Source: Strobilurus pachycystidiatus (lineage: Eukaryota; Basidiomycota; Agaricomycetes; Agaricales; Physalacriaceae). From it: a stretch of DNA of 64,000 bases. Both the position numbers and the translations under genes were made by a program. The notes below the pieces were generated by a model. That model saw nothing but the letters and a program-made list of their open reading frames with translations, made no database searches and was not told the DNA's origin. Location of the stretch: contig JAHLMK010000045.1 of NCBI GenBank assembly GCA_019915135.1, forward strand, positions 20,342 through 84,341. Reading direction: 5' to 3'. How positions within the stretch are numbered: the first letter of the stretch is position 1; the number at the start of each line of letters is the position of its first letter. Shown here one piece after another: positions 33,309 to 45,099 of the stretch.

Positions 33309-34395
33309 TTAGGGCCCCTCGCGCCGTTCGGTGCGAGAGTTTGCAACGCGCGAAGGTTCTGAGAGAATGTCTGAGCATACAGGGGTATACCGTGAAATCG
33401 GGGTTCTTACGCTACCACCGCGCCGATCCACGACTGTTATAGCGTCAAGATGAATAAGGAACGTCCTCCCTCGAATTACTCTGAACGAGAGAGATACGTC
33501 CACGACGTCTCCTGCGCTGAGTGTCGTCGGATTTATCTCATCTACGTGACTGCGTCTGGTCAGTAGACTTCCATATCCGTGTATACGCTTACCTTTGCCC
33601 GTCTATCCAGCGCCTCTCTACGATATCGACGTGGTTGTCCTCGGTGTAAGCATGTGTTCCTCCGCGATTGACGTCTCTGATAGTCCTAGTACTATCGAGG
33701 AAATCGGGGACGTTGACAACGGGGAGAGGACTCTCTTCCACTAGAGTAAAGAGACGCGCTTGGGCTCGAACGGCTGGGGTATCCCCTACAAAGAACAGAG
33801 GGAGGGGACCAAGTGTTGGAACTGCGTTCTTCATAACATGATGGATTTTGCTTATAGCAATTAGTGCCTGATTGAAACTTTCGTCGTCGGAGTGACTGAT
33901 AATCTTGATAGTTTGATACAAACTGTTTAGTTTTGGGATCCTGCAAACCATATTGTTAGCTATTCTACGTTGCACCGAGTCAACAGACCTGTGTGAAGCC
34001 GCGGTTCCTTTCAATGGTAACAGAGACGATTCGGCGAGTATTCCTTGCACATTGAGGCAAACTTCCGTCTCCGTACCGCTCCACATGTAGAATGTGAACG
34101 TCTTAGAGCCGAGTGCGGATATGTACGCTTCCGTACCGACAACTGTATCTTCTGCAAACGTAGCCAGTTGGTGTCGTACAGCCTGGAGTGTACGTGATCT
34201 GTGCTGTACAGCAGCGTCTATAACTGATAGCATATAAGCGTTTAGGTGTAGAGGAAATGGGATTGGCATACACTGAGGCTGCGCGTTCGCCGCGGATATC
34301 AGAGCGGACGCGTCGGCTTGTATATATGTCAGGGACATGGCTGAAGGTCGTAGTTGCCTGACTACGCATGCCGATTTGGAATTTATACCGCTCAT
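33309..34395 (-). CDS. Orphan protein D (347 aa, two exons), head-to-head with gene E
   Basis: Minus strand: exon 1 34395-33593, a 43-nt intron (GTAAGC donor, CGCAG acceptor), exon 2 33549-33309, total 1044 nt in frame. Begins MSGINSKSACVVRQLRPSAM. No membrane helix. The C-terminal exon reads LSAGDVVDVSLSFRVI...FLIHLDAITVVDR. This beta-rich pattern (L-x-x-GD-V then a long hydrophobic strand pair) also closes gene E and, from memory, many Agaricomycete proteins of unknown function. The divergent arrangement with gene E and the palindromic repeats between them suggest shared regulation. Confidence 0.62.
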
Positions 34396-34495
34396 TCGCG
34401 TCGGATGGGAATGTATTGACCTTTTGAGGCTAATTAAATTGGTGACGTCGCTGTTGCTTTACAAGAGTCAGGAATTTCATATAGGTGACTCTAAA

Positions 34496-34745
34496 TTCTA
34501 TTGAATCGATCGCGACTCAGTCGTGGTGAATTGGTATACACGGATTGAATTGAGTCGATCGCGACTCAATTGTAAGGAATTTCAGATTAACGGTTTGAAT
34601 TGAGTCGTCCGTGATGAGTCGCCTCAATCGTGAAGAATTCATATACACAGATTGAATTGAGTATCGATCGCGATGAGTCGCGAAGGGGCACTGAACGTAT
34701 TAAATTGAGTCGATCGCGATGAGTCGCGAAGTGCCACTTTGTTAT
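34496..34745 (+). repeat. Iteron-like palindromic tandem repeat in a divergent promoter
   Basis: About five degenerate units of 45-57 bp, each starting near GAATTGAGTCG and followed by ATCGCGA-like sequence, at about 34,503, 34,547, 34,597, 34,654 and 34,700. The second unit contains a 24-base inverted repeat at 34,548-34,571 with perfect 10-base arms AATTGAGTCG and CGACTCAATT around ATCG. Other units keep the left arm and a GATGAGTCGC variant of the right. The array fills the gap between genes D and E, so it is a candidate multi-site binding region. Confidence 0.75.
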
Positions 34746-34839
34746 ATAGTTCTATCAAATCAATACATGTCGGTTCGTAGTAATTCAATCACGATACACT
34801 GAGTCGCGAGCTGGTTCAAAAGCGGAGTCACATCCTTTC

Positions 34840-34847
34840 TATAAAAT
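34840..34847 (+). promoter_or_regulatory. TATA box of gene E
   Basis: TATAAAAT lies 42 bp before the ATG at 34,889, immediately after the palindromic repeat array. Confidence 0.5.
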
Positions 34848-34888
34848 AAGCTGAGCGACTCCGACTCGTAGTTCCTCATCATCACAAT

Positions 34889-36595
34889 ATGACCGCGAAC
34901 TCGCCATCTAAAACTAGTACGCCAAACGGGAAACGAAATGCTGAGGGATCTGCAGCGGACGGTGGACAATTACAGAATAAACGCGGTAGAAAGTCGAAGG
35001 ATGATGGGTAAGCGTCAAACACGGTTTGAGTGCGATGGTTCCAAGTTGACCGACTGTTATAAGGTCTGATACTGCTTCGGACGGCTCTCACGTCGATGCG
35101 CAGTATGTTTGTAGCATTGATCATATTCTACTCTCTAATTTTGCTACAGGATAGCGGAAAACGAACACCAGGGGGCCGAATCTTCGCTAGAAGCTGCTAA
35201 AGACAGCAACTCAGATCAGTGCGTCGACTGCGTTTGTATGATGTTGACCGCTGTACTCACTGCGTCTAAGTACGCCTGTTCTGTTGACAACTGTTCAAAA
35301 TGCGACGTCCGGCCCAACATCTGCTACCAAGACTGTGTACGTGTATAGGCATCATCATCGTGATCGCATGTGAAAGTTAACGAGCATGATACAGACCTGT
35401 GATTGTGAAGGTCGAGAAGCCCCTCGGCGATGAAAACGATTACGAACATGATCGGTCGGTAGACTGCAGCATATATGGCCCGTGTTGATGTGTGAAGCAG
35501 GCCCGTCTTTAGGGTACCCAAGAGTATCAAACTGTTGGCTCGCCATAAGGAATTGGGAATATCATACGAAGACGGAGGAACCTTACAGTCGATTCCGTTC
35601 ATGTCGATCGACAAATACCTCAGGAACAATCCGTCTTTGGCTAGGTTTGTCTTCTTGTGCGAGTATTTCTGTCGTCTGACTAGTTCAAGGCGTGTATTGA
35701 ATATGGCGGCTTATTGTATCGGTAACAACATTCGGCCTATTTATGGAGAAACGCCCTCCAACTACTCGTTTGTCTTTACCAACCCGTCGACGCAATCTAG
35801 GCGTATCATCAACGACGCCACTAAGGATGATGCATCATTCGCTGCCGTCGGTCGAGTCACACGAAGCAAACTGTTCGAAGGAGCTGAAACGCTTTATTGT
35901 CGCGAAGTGTCTGTTCAGCTCATTGGTCGATTTATTCCTCGCACTGTTGCATTCATCGGAAACGTACTCCGGTTCCCGAAGCCCGTGTTTCCAGTATCTG
36001 CGGGGGGTCTAACCTTCAGTACCTTTCGTAAGCCTAAGGACGGTCAGTTTATTCTTTTGCGTGTCATCACTTTACTGAGACCCGTTTAGGTGCCAAGAAT
36101 CCTAATCCCAAGAACCGACCGCTTAACGGGATTACTCACGGGCCAGTACCTCGTCCTTACAACCAAGACGGTGAGTTTCGAGGTTTCGAGGTATTTAATC
36201 GTGCCAATTCCGCTCTGTCAAACACAGTCCCTGTCTTCGATGGACAGCGTCCTTTCGGACTTGATGAGTATAACAGTCTCCAGCGCCGGGACGTTGAACT
36301 CGACGAGGGCGACATCATTTTGGTCGTGTTCGGTGTGGGTGGATTCTATGTGGCGAACGCGAATCCGGTCGACAAGAAATCGGAGCGAGTATCTCTCAAT
36401 GTTCAGTTCGTCGTTTTGTTGGCCCATGCATCTGATGACGACGCTGCTTCTCCTGACACTCCGCTGCCGAAGGATTTAGCAGACGAAACCCCGGTTGGCG
36501 TCGACGACGTATGTCCTCTCAAACCCAACGGATACAAGTTCGAGACCGTGCAACCCGCTGTCACTATTACGCCTTGCCAGAGCAGGGTTATCTAA
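34889..36595 (+). CDS. Orphan protein E (461 aa, seven exons)
   Basis: Exons 34889-35007, 35064-35102, 35150-35218, 35271-35336, 35395-35454, 35501-36027 and 36090-36595 join in frame to 1386 nt. Every donor is a canonical GT. The N-terminus is hydrophilic with a nuclear-localisation-like KRGRKSK at about residues 33-39, followed by an acidic/Ser-rich linker. The middle carries RVPKSIKLLARHKELGISYE and IRPIYGETPSNYSFV. The C-terminal domain has TVPVFDGQRPFGLDEY, LDEGDIILVVFGVGGFYV and VSLNVQFVVLLA. From memory, this last part matches a very large Agaricomycete family without assigned function. An additional in-frame intron inside exon 6 (about 35,643-35,687) is possible. Confidence 0.65.
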
Positions 36596-37588
36596 AGTGG
36601 AATACGGAGCTAAAGTGGAATACGGAGCGAAAGAAGAAATTACTGTACTCAAACGTTTTGATTCGAGCAAATGTATACTTATGTCCAGACAGATTCTGCC
36701 TAACAATGTGATCGTACTGTCCTGTTCATTTTAGTGCTCTTGTTGGCTATGATCATGTCCGTATCAAACGCATCAACCCAGCCGCTGGTCCGTGGCTTTT
36801 GGCAGCGTCCAGTATCGAATGACCACTCCAATACTTCACCTGATATGACGAGTACTCCTTTGCTGTGTATCATTTCCAGGTCAGTGCCTACGAAACTGCT
36901 TCATTTCGCCTCATCCCGCATGCGATCCGCTGCGTCCGACCGTGTAGTGCCTCCGACCCTCCGCATCTGTCACGTTCCGCCCAGACGCGGGCCACACACC
37001 GCCCAAAATGCTTGCCTCTCAATGAGCCCGAGCTTTGTGAAGCTAGGCCAGTCCGGGTGTGGCTGCAGGCCAAAGTCGGGCCATTAAGTCACTACGCCTA
37101 ACTCCGACCGTCTACCATATGAAGCCTCGGGTAGCTCACGATCTCACCGATACGCGGTCTGTGACTGGAAGGAGTCTCGGGCAGAATGGGTAGAAACTTG
37201 CATGCTGATATTCTCTTCACATTTTGGCAGGTAAAATAGTGTTTATCTGCAGGTTACCGCACGACGAATCACATTACATTGCTGAATTAGCGGTAAGCTA
37301 CGCTGTACTTTGACACGCGATGCGCATCTAAATCCGCGATTCACTCACTGCCTGTCAAACGTGCTCCGTCACTGTTGACAAATTGAAAACTGATAACGTA
37401 CCTTCCCGTAGTTCGTTGACCGCTGATTGTTAGTTGTCTACTTCCTTGGTAGAGGTATCATCCCGATTTTGAGCATTGATGAGGCGGCGCTGATGAGGCG
37501 GCGACGGCGCGCTGATAAGATGGGCGGCGACGGGCGCTGTCAGGCTGGCGTTGGTTGGGATGGCCGATATCGATGTCGGTGGACTTGC

Positions 37589-37622
37589 ACCCAGTGTCAT
37601 TGTATACACATATGACATGGGC
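37589..37622 (+). repeat. 34-bp dispersed repeat with palindromic core (copy b)
   Basis: 33 of 34 bases match 17,393-17,426 in the same orientation, 20.2 kb away. The two sites bracket accessory gene B, the Helitron, accessory gene C and the head-to-head gene pair. On the minus strand both begin a short open frame MSYVYTMT, which may be chance. Confidence 0.75.
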
Positions 37623-37739
37623 GCTGGCTCGTGAAGCTTAGACTGAGGAAGCGAAAGGAATGATGGTAAGAGTCAAAAAGAGTATGTGATGTTACTATAA
37701 CGTGATGTCACGTCATCAACGGCTTAGCAGCTCCTTCCA

Positions 37740-37985
37740 TCTTCGTCTTATTTGACCGGCAGCCCTTCGCGTGTATACGCTGAAGCGTTGTCTCTCGCCC
37801 ATCTTCGTATCTTTTGACCGGCAGCCCCTCGCGTGTATACGCTGAAGCGTTGTCTCTCGTTCGACCCGTCTCTTCTGCCCGGCAGCCCCTCGCGTGTATA
37901 CGCTGAAGCGTTGTCTCTCGTTCGACCCGTCTCTTCTGCCCGGCAGCCCCCTTGCGCGTATACGCCGAAGCGTTGTCTATCGTAT
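37740..37985 (+). repeat. Four-copy tandem repeat, period 61-62 bp
   Basis: GGCAGCCC anchors occur at 37,758, 37,820, 37,881 and 37,942. Each unit contains CGCGTGTATACGCTGAAGCG and TTGTCTCTCG, with the GTATAC palindrome central. Copies two and three are nearly identical; the first and last are diverged, as expected at array edges. It lies about 245 bp upstream of the 924-aa gene. Confidence 0.9.
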
Positions 37986-38229
37986 CGATATTTGCGATCG
38001 CCTGATCAGCGCGTTTGAACTTGCGTCGGATTTCCAACCAGCGCGACGAATTCCTTGCAGTTCTTTGCGGTCGCATCATTGGCCCCATTTCGTATTGCCC
38101 AGGATTTAATTTTCCCGCGCGTCTGTGGATACGGTGTGTGTTTTTACTTCGTATAGTCCTCATGATTTGGCTGATAACCATCACGCAGAAGAGAAAAAAA
38201 AACAGAAAAGAAGAGAAAGTGATATCGTC

Positions 38230-41060
38230 ATGTCGCAACGTTCACATTTTGATCGCCCGGGCAGGTAAGTTGACGCATTATGATCGAAATGTGTCCTTGC
38301 GTTGATATTTTATCGGTCAGACTTCCGAAAGACTTGTATCCCGTCTCCAAACACGAGGATTCTACGTGGGACACCATTCCAAATAGTGAATGTAGGGTTA
38401 TCGTGACTTGCGACTCACACCTGTACTATTCTTTGGGTTGTACCATGTTGGGACCTATCCCTGATCACAATACAATGCCTTTCGATCCATACCCGAGACC
38501 CGCTCCCGACCCCACCGTATACTTGGACCGTCACTGGGCAAGCAACCATGCTCCTTGGCAGGCTTTCTTACCGCGCGACACTGACAGCGCCTGTCAATGC
38601 CAACTGTTCGACTGTCTCGCCTTCACACGGCAGTCCATCGCTCTGACGCCATCGCCAGGAAAGGAGTGGCGTCTTGACCAGCATCATGTAGATCAACTCC
38701 GTGAACTAGAATGGGTCTTGTGCGCCTTGCGAGAAGCGTTCGTCAAGAAGATTTCCTTTGTCAACGTCAACTATACTTCGTTTCCCATCGAGCACTATAA
38801 CGAGTACGGCCGCCCTCAGCGAACTCGTATCCGTGCAATCCATCGTGTCATACGCGCTCGGTCGGCACTTCTCCTTCTTGGTGCCGAAGTGTCCTTCCTG
38901 TTCGCATACTTGCAGACTACCTCTGTATCCACTACCTTTGAGTGGCGTAACGTGATTGCTTCCTGCAGAATTCCTCCCCATCTCCTCGATTTCATCGAAC
39001 TATCATGGTTATTTCACCATGGTCTTTCTCATCAGGTTCGACTGCTACCCGATGAATGGTTCATTGGCAGGACAGAACGAATAGGTGCCTTCGTTCACAT
39101 GAAACATTGTAACTGGGTTCCCTTGCTCTACGTCTTTCACAACTTCCATGTTCCGTTGTGGTTGTATTTCGGCACAACCACCGACATCTTGTCGAACCCC
39201 ATCGTTCGTCTAGACCCTGGTGCTATTGAAAAGTCTGCTCGTTGGCCGATCCTATCCCACCCCGCTCCTAAACACATCTCTACTTCCCATGCAAGGCCGG
39301 TCATACCACGTCCTCTCCACAAGGTACCTCAACCTTCGGAAGTGGATTTTACCGTCGACTCAAAGTCTGCCGCCAGTTTTCCGGATGTAGCCGTTTATGA
39401 GCCTGTTTCTCCTGGAGAAGGGACTGCATGGCAGCTACTCGGCGAGTCGTGGCAGTCCTTCCTGCTGCGACGCGATAAGCACATAGAAGAGCTCCGCCCT
39501 AACGAGAGTTCGTCGGATCGGAGAGCTCGTGAGGAGAGGGAAGCGCGCGCTTCAGACCAGAAGATGCCGTCTGGTTATGGATGTTCGATTGTCTATGTTT
39601 GGGAGGAAGGTCCTCGGGGTTATCTTGTTCGGACTCGCATTCTCAATATTATGATGAGCTACTACTGGGCCACCTTTCCTCCCCACCAACGTCTATATTG
39701 TTCGTGGACGGATGAGTGGGATCTGATTGACGAGCTTGGCGTCGAGTCTGACGTAGAGCCTGAAGCTGAATTCAAAGATCTCGACGACGATTTCGATGAC
39801 CCTCCTCTTACTGATTTGGTGGCCCAACGCTCCGACATCGACACATCCGAAGAGGGCGAGATTATCGATATTGCTGAAACTTCTTCCACACTCTACACCC
39901 CTCCTCCTCCTCGTTTAACAGTCACCCGTATGACCGCTGCGGATGTTGAGCCTCTGGCCGTAGCTGTCATCTCACCTTTGGAGTTCTTAGCACATCGTTA
40001 CGGGCTTGTGTATCCACAAGCCGACGAGGTTGTTCCTTGCGATAACACTCGTTGGAGAACGGCTCAACACTGTAGTGGCATCTACCGATGTGAACCTAGT
40101 CAGTTGCCCGTCAATCAACTGGCTTTTGCTGAGGCGACAGAACTTCTTCGTAATCTCGATCAGCTCCCGCCACAATTCTTGCATCGTTTCAATTCATGGA
40201 GTGATATGAGTCTTGACAACCCTAAACCCATCTGTCTTCGTTCCCACGTCTTCGAGGCTCGAAAGAGTACATCGTCGGCCGGTTCCGTCTATGAACTTGT
40301 TCCATTGTCGGGAGTCGTCACATGTCGGCTCTTCTTATTTACAGCAACGGATGTCCTTCATTGTATGCGATTAGACACGCACACCATCGAAGGACTTATT
40401 TCATATCTGGTTGGGCACGGTATCCGGTATCGGCGCTGTTTCATATGGCGCCATACATTGTCCGACCTTATTCCTCGCATCCCCCGCTACATCCCAATCC
40501 GGCCTTACGGTTATATACCCGACTCGATGGAGTTCTTCCGTTACTTCCGTCGCTGCCGGGACTTGTTGTGCGATCCAAGGGTAGCGCGCGCCGCTCTTGC
40601 ACGTGGTGGTATCGTGTGGCGCATAGCATTAGAGCACGTACCCTCGTCCTGGGCGAGTAGCGTTCCTACGTCGGAAAGTGTGGCGCATTGTGGACTTATT
40701 CACCCAACGATTGATGACGATCTTGTACTGGTAGAGGAACCGCTGACGGATGAACATATCGACATTATCTGTGGCGTGTATCGTGTGGAGAGAACTACGG
40801 GCGCGAAGAGTATGAGATATACGGAAAACTTCTCTTGGTTCCCTCCACCGGACATGTGGCAACAAAGCGGGATGGACTTGGGTGTATGGACAGCAGACGC
40901 GGAGTCTTGGTTTAGAGAACGTGTCAAGTCACACGCGAACGGTCCTGTCGCGATAAGGAATCAGTCCGATTGGCGGCAGGCTTTACGTGGTGTCCGACAG
41001 CTGGTAGAACTCAGAAAGTGTACAGAACAATGCGCGGCTGATTGTATCCTAAACATGTAA
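38230..41060 (+). CDS. Large orphan protein (924 aa, two exons)
   Basis: Exon 1 38230-38264 (MSQRSHFDRPG), a 56-nt intron (GTAAGT to GTCAG), exon 2 38321-41060; 2775 nt in frame. The ATG at 38,280 inside the intron would also give an open frame but loses the splice logic. Features: RHWASNHAPWQAFLPRD near residue 80, hydrophobic central segments, a Lys/Arg/Glu-rich region (SSDRRAREEREARASDQ), a WEEGPRGYLVRTR motif, then WTDEWDLIDEL and a strongly acidic linker (DLDDDFDDPP) at about residues 490-515. I recall similar large proteins repeated many times in some mushroom genomes, with no known function. No catalytic motif recognised. Confidence 0.72.
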
Positions 41061-41218
41061 TTTGTATGATATTTATTATTGAATTTCGACACGTTGTGGG
41101 CTTAGAAGAAGACTTTCAAGCGACTGTTCAGTCCATTCGTTTCACCTCTCTGTCCGTGTCGTGTAGAATCCTGATGTGTCAGACGGTATCACAAATTCGG
41201 ATGGGATGTATCAGTGAC
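41061..41218 (+). other. Single-copy spacer before the second large-repeat copy
   Basis: 158 bp between the stop of the 924-aa gene and the start of copy 2. No repeat or gene seen. If the large repeat is a tandem array or circle, this same sequence should also lie just left of base 1. Confidence 0.6.
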
Positions 41219-41411
41219 CTACATGTGTAGCACGTAGTAGTCTCGAGGCCAGACGTTCGCCAACAAGATACTCCACGACAGTCGGTCGAGTACCTGGCGA
41301 AGCTCGGACCGGACGGGCGAAGTGACTGGTGTCGAGTCTAAGCACATAGATTCGCGTCGATTGAAGATGTCGTCGGTTGAAGATGTACATTTGGTAGTTA
41401 CTACATTGTGT

Positions 41412-42042
41412 TCAGTGTATGTATTCATTCATCTCGTCAAATACGTTATTCAAAGTCAAGTTATCGCTTTCGTGCTCCCTGACCTTGAAACCGTACGCCA
41501 GCGTTCCTTTGGCGACGTTGGTGGGCCACAATGGCGTTTGGAACACTCCCGCTGCCATGCCCCCTTGTAAATCATGGTTCTTGAACGATTGGAATAACCT
41601 GAAGAACAATCGGTTTGAACTCGTGCATACAAGAACGCTGAACACACCAAGCAGCCTTGTTGATACAATGGAACGCACTCTCGTTTTCGTGCTGTGTATC
41701 GACCAATATTCCGTCTACTCTTCTGAATACCATGATTGGGCCGACCCAGTACTGCGTGTCCGGCAGGAAAGTCGATATGAATGTGTTCTTGAAGAAGGCA
41801 AACTCCTTCCTGGGTTTATTTCCTAGCGTTGTATACACGAGTTCGAAGACTTCCCCGTCTTGTTCGAACACTTGTATCTTCGTGTTATCGAACATGCTGA
41901 GTCCAGGGAAATACCGAGATTCGCAGCGAGCAACCACATCTGTAGTACTCATATATTCATTCGAGGTGTGGACGGGTGCATGTACTGTCATCGGATCGAC
42001 ATTCTGGCCGACATAAACAGCCTTTATTGTCGATTCGGACAA
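41412..42042 (-). CDS. Orphan two-exon protein, copy 2
   Basis: Same gene as at 194-824: exons 42042-41648 and 41598-41412. I see no differences between the copies. The next gene to its left is the 924-aa orphan ending at 41,060, a neighbour that cannot be seen for copy 1 because the window begins there. Confidence 0.6.
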
Positions 42043-42402
42043 AATCTAGACCCGCGTACATGTGGTGAGTCTGCGGTCGGAGACCGTTATAGTTTCAATG
42101 CACTTATGACTCGCCTTGCTGTCCATTTCCACCTTCTTACTCTGCAGTTCGATGAAGCTGCGATCCAAATCATACATGGCTGGGGCACAGACGCGTAGGA
42201 TGGTTGTAAAAGAGGATTTGCATGGCGTGGAAAGTTTGAATTTGTTCTTAAAGCGGAAAACCGAAGCCGATTGAATAGGCTGCCGAATGAATAGGCTGCG
42301 TCCGACCAAATCGAGTCGCTTTCGAATGAATTGACTGCGTAAATTATATTCATATATAATCCGGCTCGGTTTGTGGATCTGAGACACTCGACCGTCGCGT
42401 TC

Positions 42403-43769
42403 ATGGTTGTAGACCACTGCCTCTGCAATGTGTTCACCAACATACGCGAACGACCAACGTGAGTGCACGTCTATGAAGACGGGTATAACGACATCATGGA
42501 CATTGTATAGGTCAGTTACCGACGTCAACTACGTGCCTGTAGTATTGACCGACGATGCGCCCTCTCTGCCACAAGTAGCGCTGGACTGCATAGTATCACA
42601 TCTTCCCAGAGCGTCGTACGCGACACTTATTGAAGCGGGTGCCTTGTTCTATCCGAGCGTCCGCCGCTCCATTATGGGGTGCCTCGTATTCGACGATACT
42701 TTCAAGGAATCGGACGTCGCACTGTTGGAGGAAAGGCATTACATGAAACCACTAGTACGCTGCGTGCATCTGCGCCGTATGGCACACATATCCCCGACGC
42801 TACTCGCGCATCTTCTCGATTTCCTATGTGTCACCAGGTCGGTCCACCTAGTCATGGAGGAATGTTACCTGCCGTTGTTATTGCACGATTCAGTCAATCA
42901 TTGCTTGTCGCGCTTTCTATCTCTACGGATTTCACACTGTTCTGGGTCGTGGAGGGAGCATGTGGAACTTATTTGTCGTGCGACATGGGCAACGTCGGTG
43001 ACAGTATCGGTTGACCCCCGTCGTTTGGATGTTCCTACTTCGACTTCCCTCATACATTGCCCACCGTCACCGTCGCGTATCCTGACGCAATTCGTATTGC
43101 ATGTCGACTACCAGGCCGAGCAGCAGCCTATTTTCGCCGAACGTATCCATCAGCATAGTTTGACTCCTCTTTTGGGAGCCCTTACTTCCCTCTCACTCGT
43201 ACTTCGACCTGCATGGCATCGTTATGTGCAGGAGATGATCAACATGACACGATCCACTCTGGAAGAATTGGAAGTTTTGACCAGTACGTTTTTTTGGTGG
43301 TGTCGGTAATGCTTGCTGATTATCTTCAGCTTGTCATATCAAATGTTCATGTGCACCTTTTCCTGTCGAACTTGGCGGCTGCCGGCGATTGAAGACTGTG
43401 GCTCTGTCCGCATGTTCGAAATACGTGACATCGACCGTGCATACTATACGGTCCATGGACTACAACTCTCCGTTGTATCGCATATCCGTATTTTGCAAGA
43501 ACCATCCGTGCGTCTTCGACCGGATAGCATGGCGCGATCTGAATTCAGTTACATCGAACCCACGCCACTTTCCCGAGCTGCGCGTGCGCGAGATTGTAGT
43601 GTGTAATAGTGTAACGTTCGAGCGCTCTGGTGACATGCCGACCGAGCTAAATCTAGGTTGCGCAAAACTCATGGTATCGAATTTCAGATGCTCGCCTGCG
43701 TTCTATCCTGATGTGTTGGAGTGCTCGAGGGACATTTTTCGTACTTGGCATGTCTCTAGATTATATTGA
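42403..43769 (+). CDS. F-box/LRR-like protein 1, copy 2
   Basis: Identical to the copy at 1185-2551 as far as I can see. Exons 42403-42458, 42511-43283 and 43330-43769. Confidence 0.65.
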
Positions 43770-43857
43770 TTTGATTTATGGCTTTCCATTCAATCGATTT
43801 GAATTTGACACAATGCTTCCCATTGTAACGGTTCGTCGGTGTGCGTCTGCATATATA

Positions 43858-44980
43858 ATGTCGTCACACGTTATGCATGTTGGTTCGCTCGCCATGGTTG
43901 CACCACCAACTCTAGTACGTTATCGTCATGATCCCTTTTTGACGCAATATCATGGATAACTAGGCTATGCGGGCCATGATGCGGTTGGTCATGCACTACT
44001 TCAACACTCACAACGTCTCTTCCTTCCTGATGTTACTGGAGAAGACTCAGTGCCTGATATCCGGATCGTCCGCATTCCCGTTCTTCGATGCACCTGACAT
44101 CAATTTCATACCGAACGACCTCGACCTTTACGTGATGCCGGACGTTAAAGACCACGTCGTCGAGTACTTGCACAACAGACAGTATCGGACATTCTCGGTA
44201 TACAACTCCACCAGTATTCTCGACCGCGACGCGTCCCTCATATCCAACATGGGATCGGCTGCTATTTTTACCATGCCAGACTACGTGAATTCGGCGATTT
44301 CAGGTGTTTACACCTTCCGGAAAGGAACGAGGAGGATTCAAGTCATAGTAGCTAGGTTCCATCCGGTGCACGCTATCTTGAACTTCCACTCCAGTGAGTT
44401 TCAAATATCGACAGAACATATGGTGGCGCTCACGCTCTTCAAGCTGTGGTCATGAACTTCGTGAATCACTCGCATGCTGTTAGTCTTTATCCCAAAGCAA
44501 CCTTCGTTCACCGTGTCTCGCTTGTCGCGATAATGGAGCGACACACCATCGACGCACTCCAGAAGTATGCCGAACGCGGCTGGGATCTAGTTTCTGACGC
44601 TACATTATGCTCGTCCGACATGGATTTTCGGGGAGTGACACGATATGTAGGCGATTCCATGTGCTGGGTGACGAACCTAAGGGCTGGAAACTCAGAATTG
44701 GATGCCATGTTGAAGGCGCATACGTGGCAGCTAGAGTGGGCGTACGATGGGACGAAGATCAACCTCATACACGGGCTTCTTCACTCACCTGTTCGCTTCA
44801 GCATCTTCTGTGTGTGCCCAGATCTGTTACGTCGTTTAGATTGCCCGGCTCTCAGTAGATGGTAGGAGCCTTGATGTGTTTGACCGTCCTTCATACTAAC
44901 CAATCTATAGCTGCGACGAAGACTACGCTCAGGCCATCACGACTTATGTAAATAATCGTTCCATTTTCTCCGATAAGTAA
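43858..44980 (+). CDS. Nucleotidyltransferase-fold-like protein, copy 2
   Basis: Second copy of the four-exon gene at 2640-3762: exons 43858-43914, 43964-44393, 44444-44861 and 44911-44980. No difference seen. Confidence 0.65.
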
Positions 44981-45099
44981 AATATCGTTATTATCTACGG
45001 TCTATTTGTCCATCCCTGCAATTTGTAGGCGAACTAGTTCGTTTAGTTTAGTGCGACTGAATTACTACGCTAAGACTCCTATCTCGTATCTGTATAAAT

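Larger units (their letters stand above)
36596..38229 (+). other. Intergenic region with small repeats
   Basis: No convincing gene. It contains a 17-bp tandem duplication just after gene E (CTAAAGTGGAATACGGA twice, about 36,592-36,627), the 34-bp dispersed repeat (37,589-37,622) and the 61-bp tandem repeat (37,740-37,985). A frame at 36,749-37,087 starts MIMSVSNASTQPLVRGFW but lacks other support. Confidence 0.5.

Noticed and set aside
34496..34745. CRISPR array
   Set aside because: Units are degenerate, palindromic and lack unique spacers; the organism is eukaryotic.
37708..38238. 176-codon minus-strand frame across the 61-bp repeat
   Set aside because: The product is a translation of the tandem repeat and the start of the 924-aa gene region; period 61 is not a multiple of three, so no repeated peptide is preserved.
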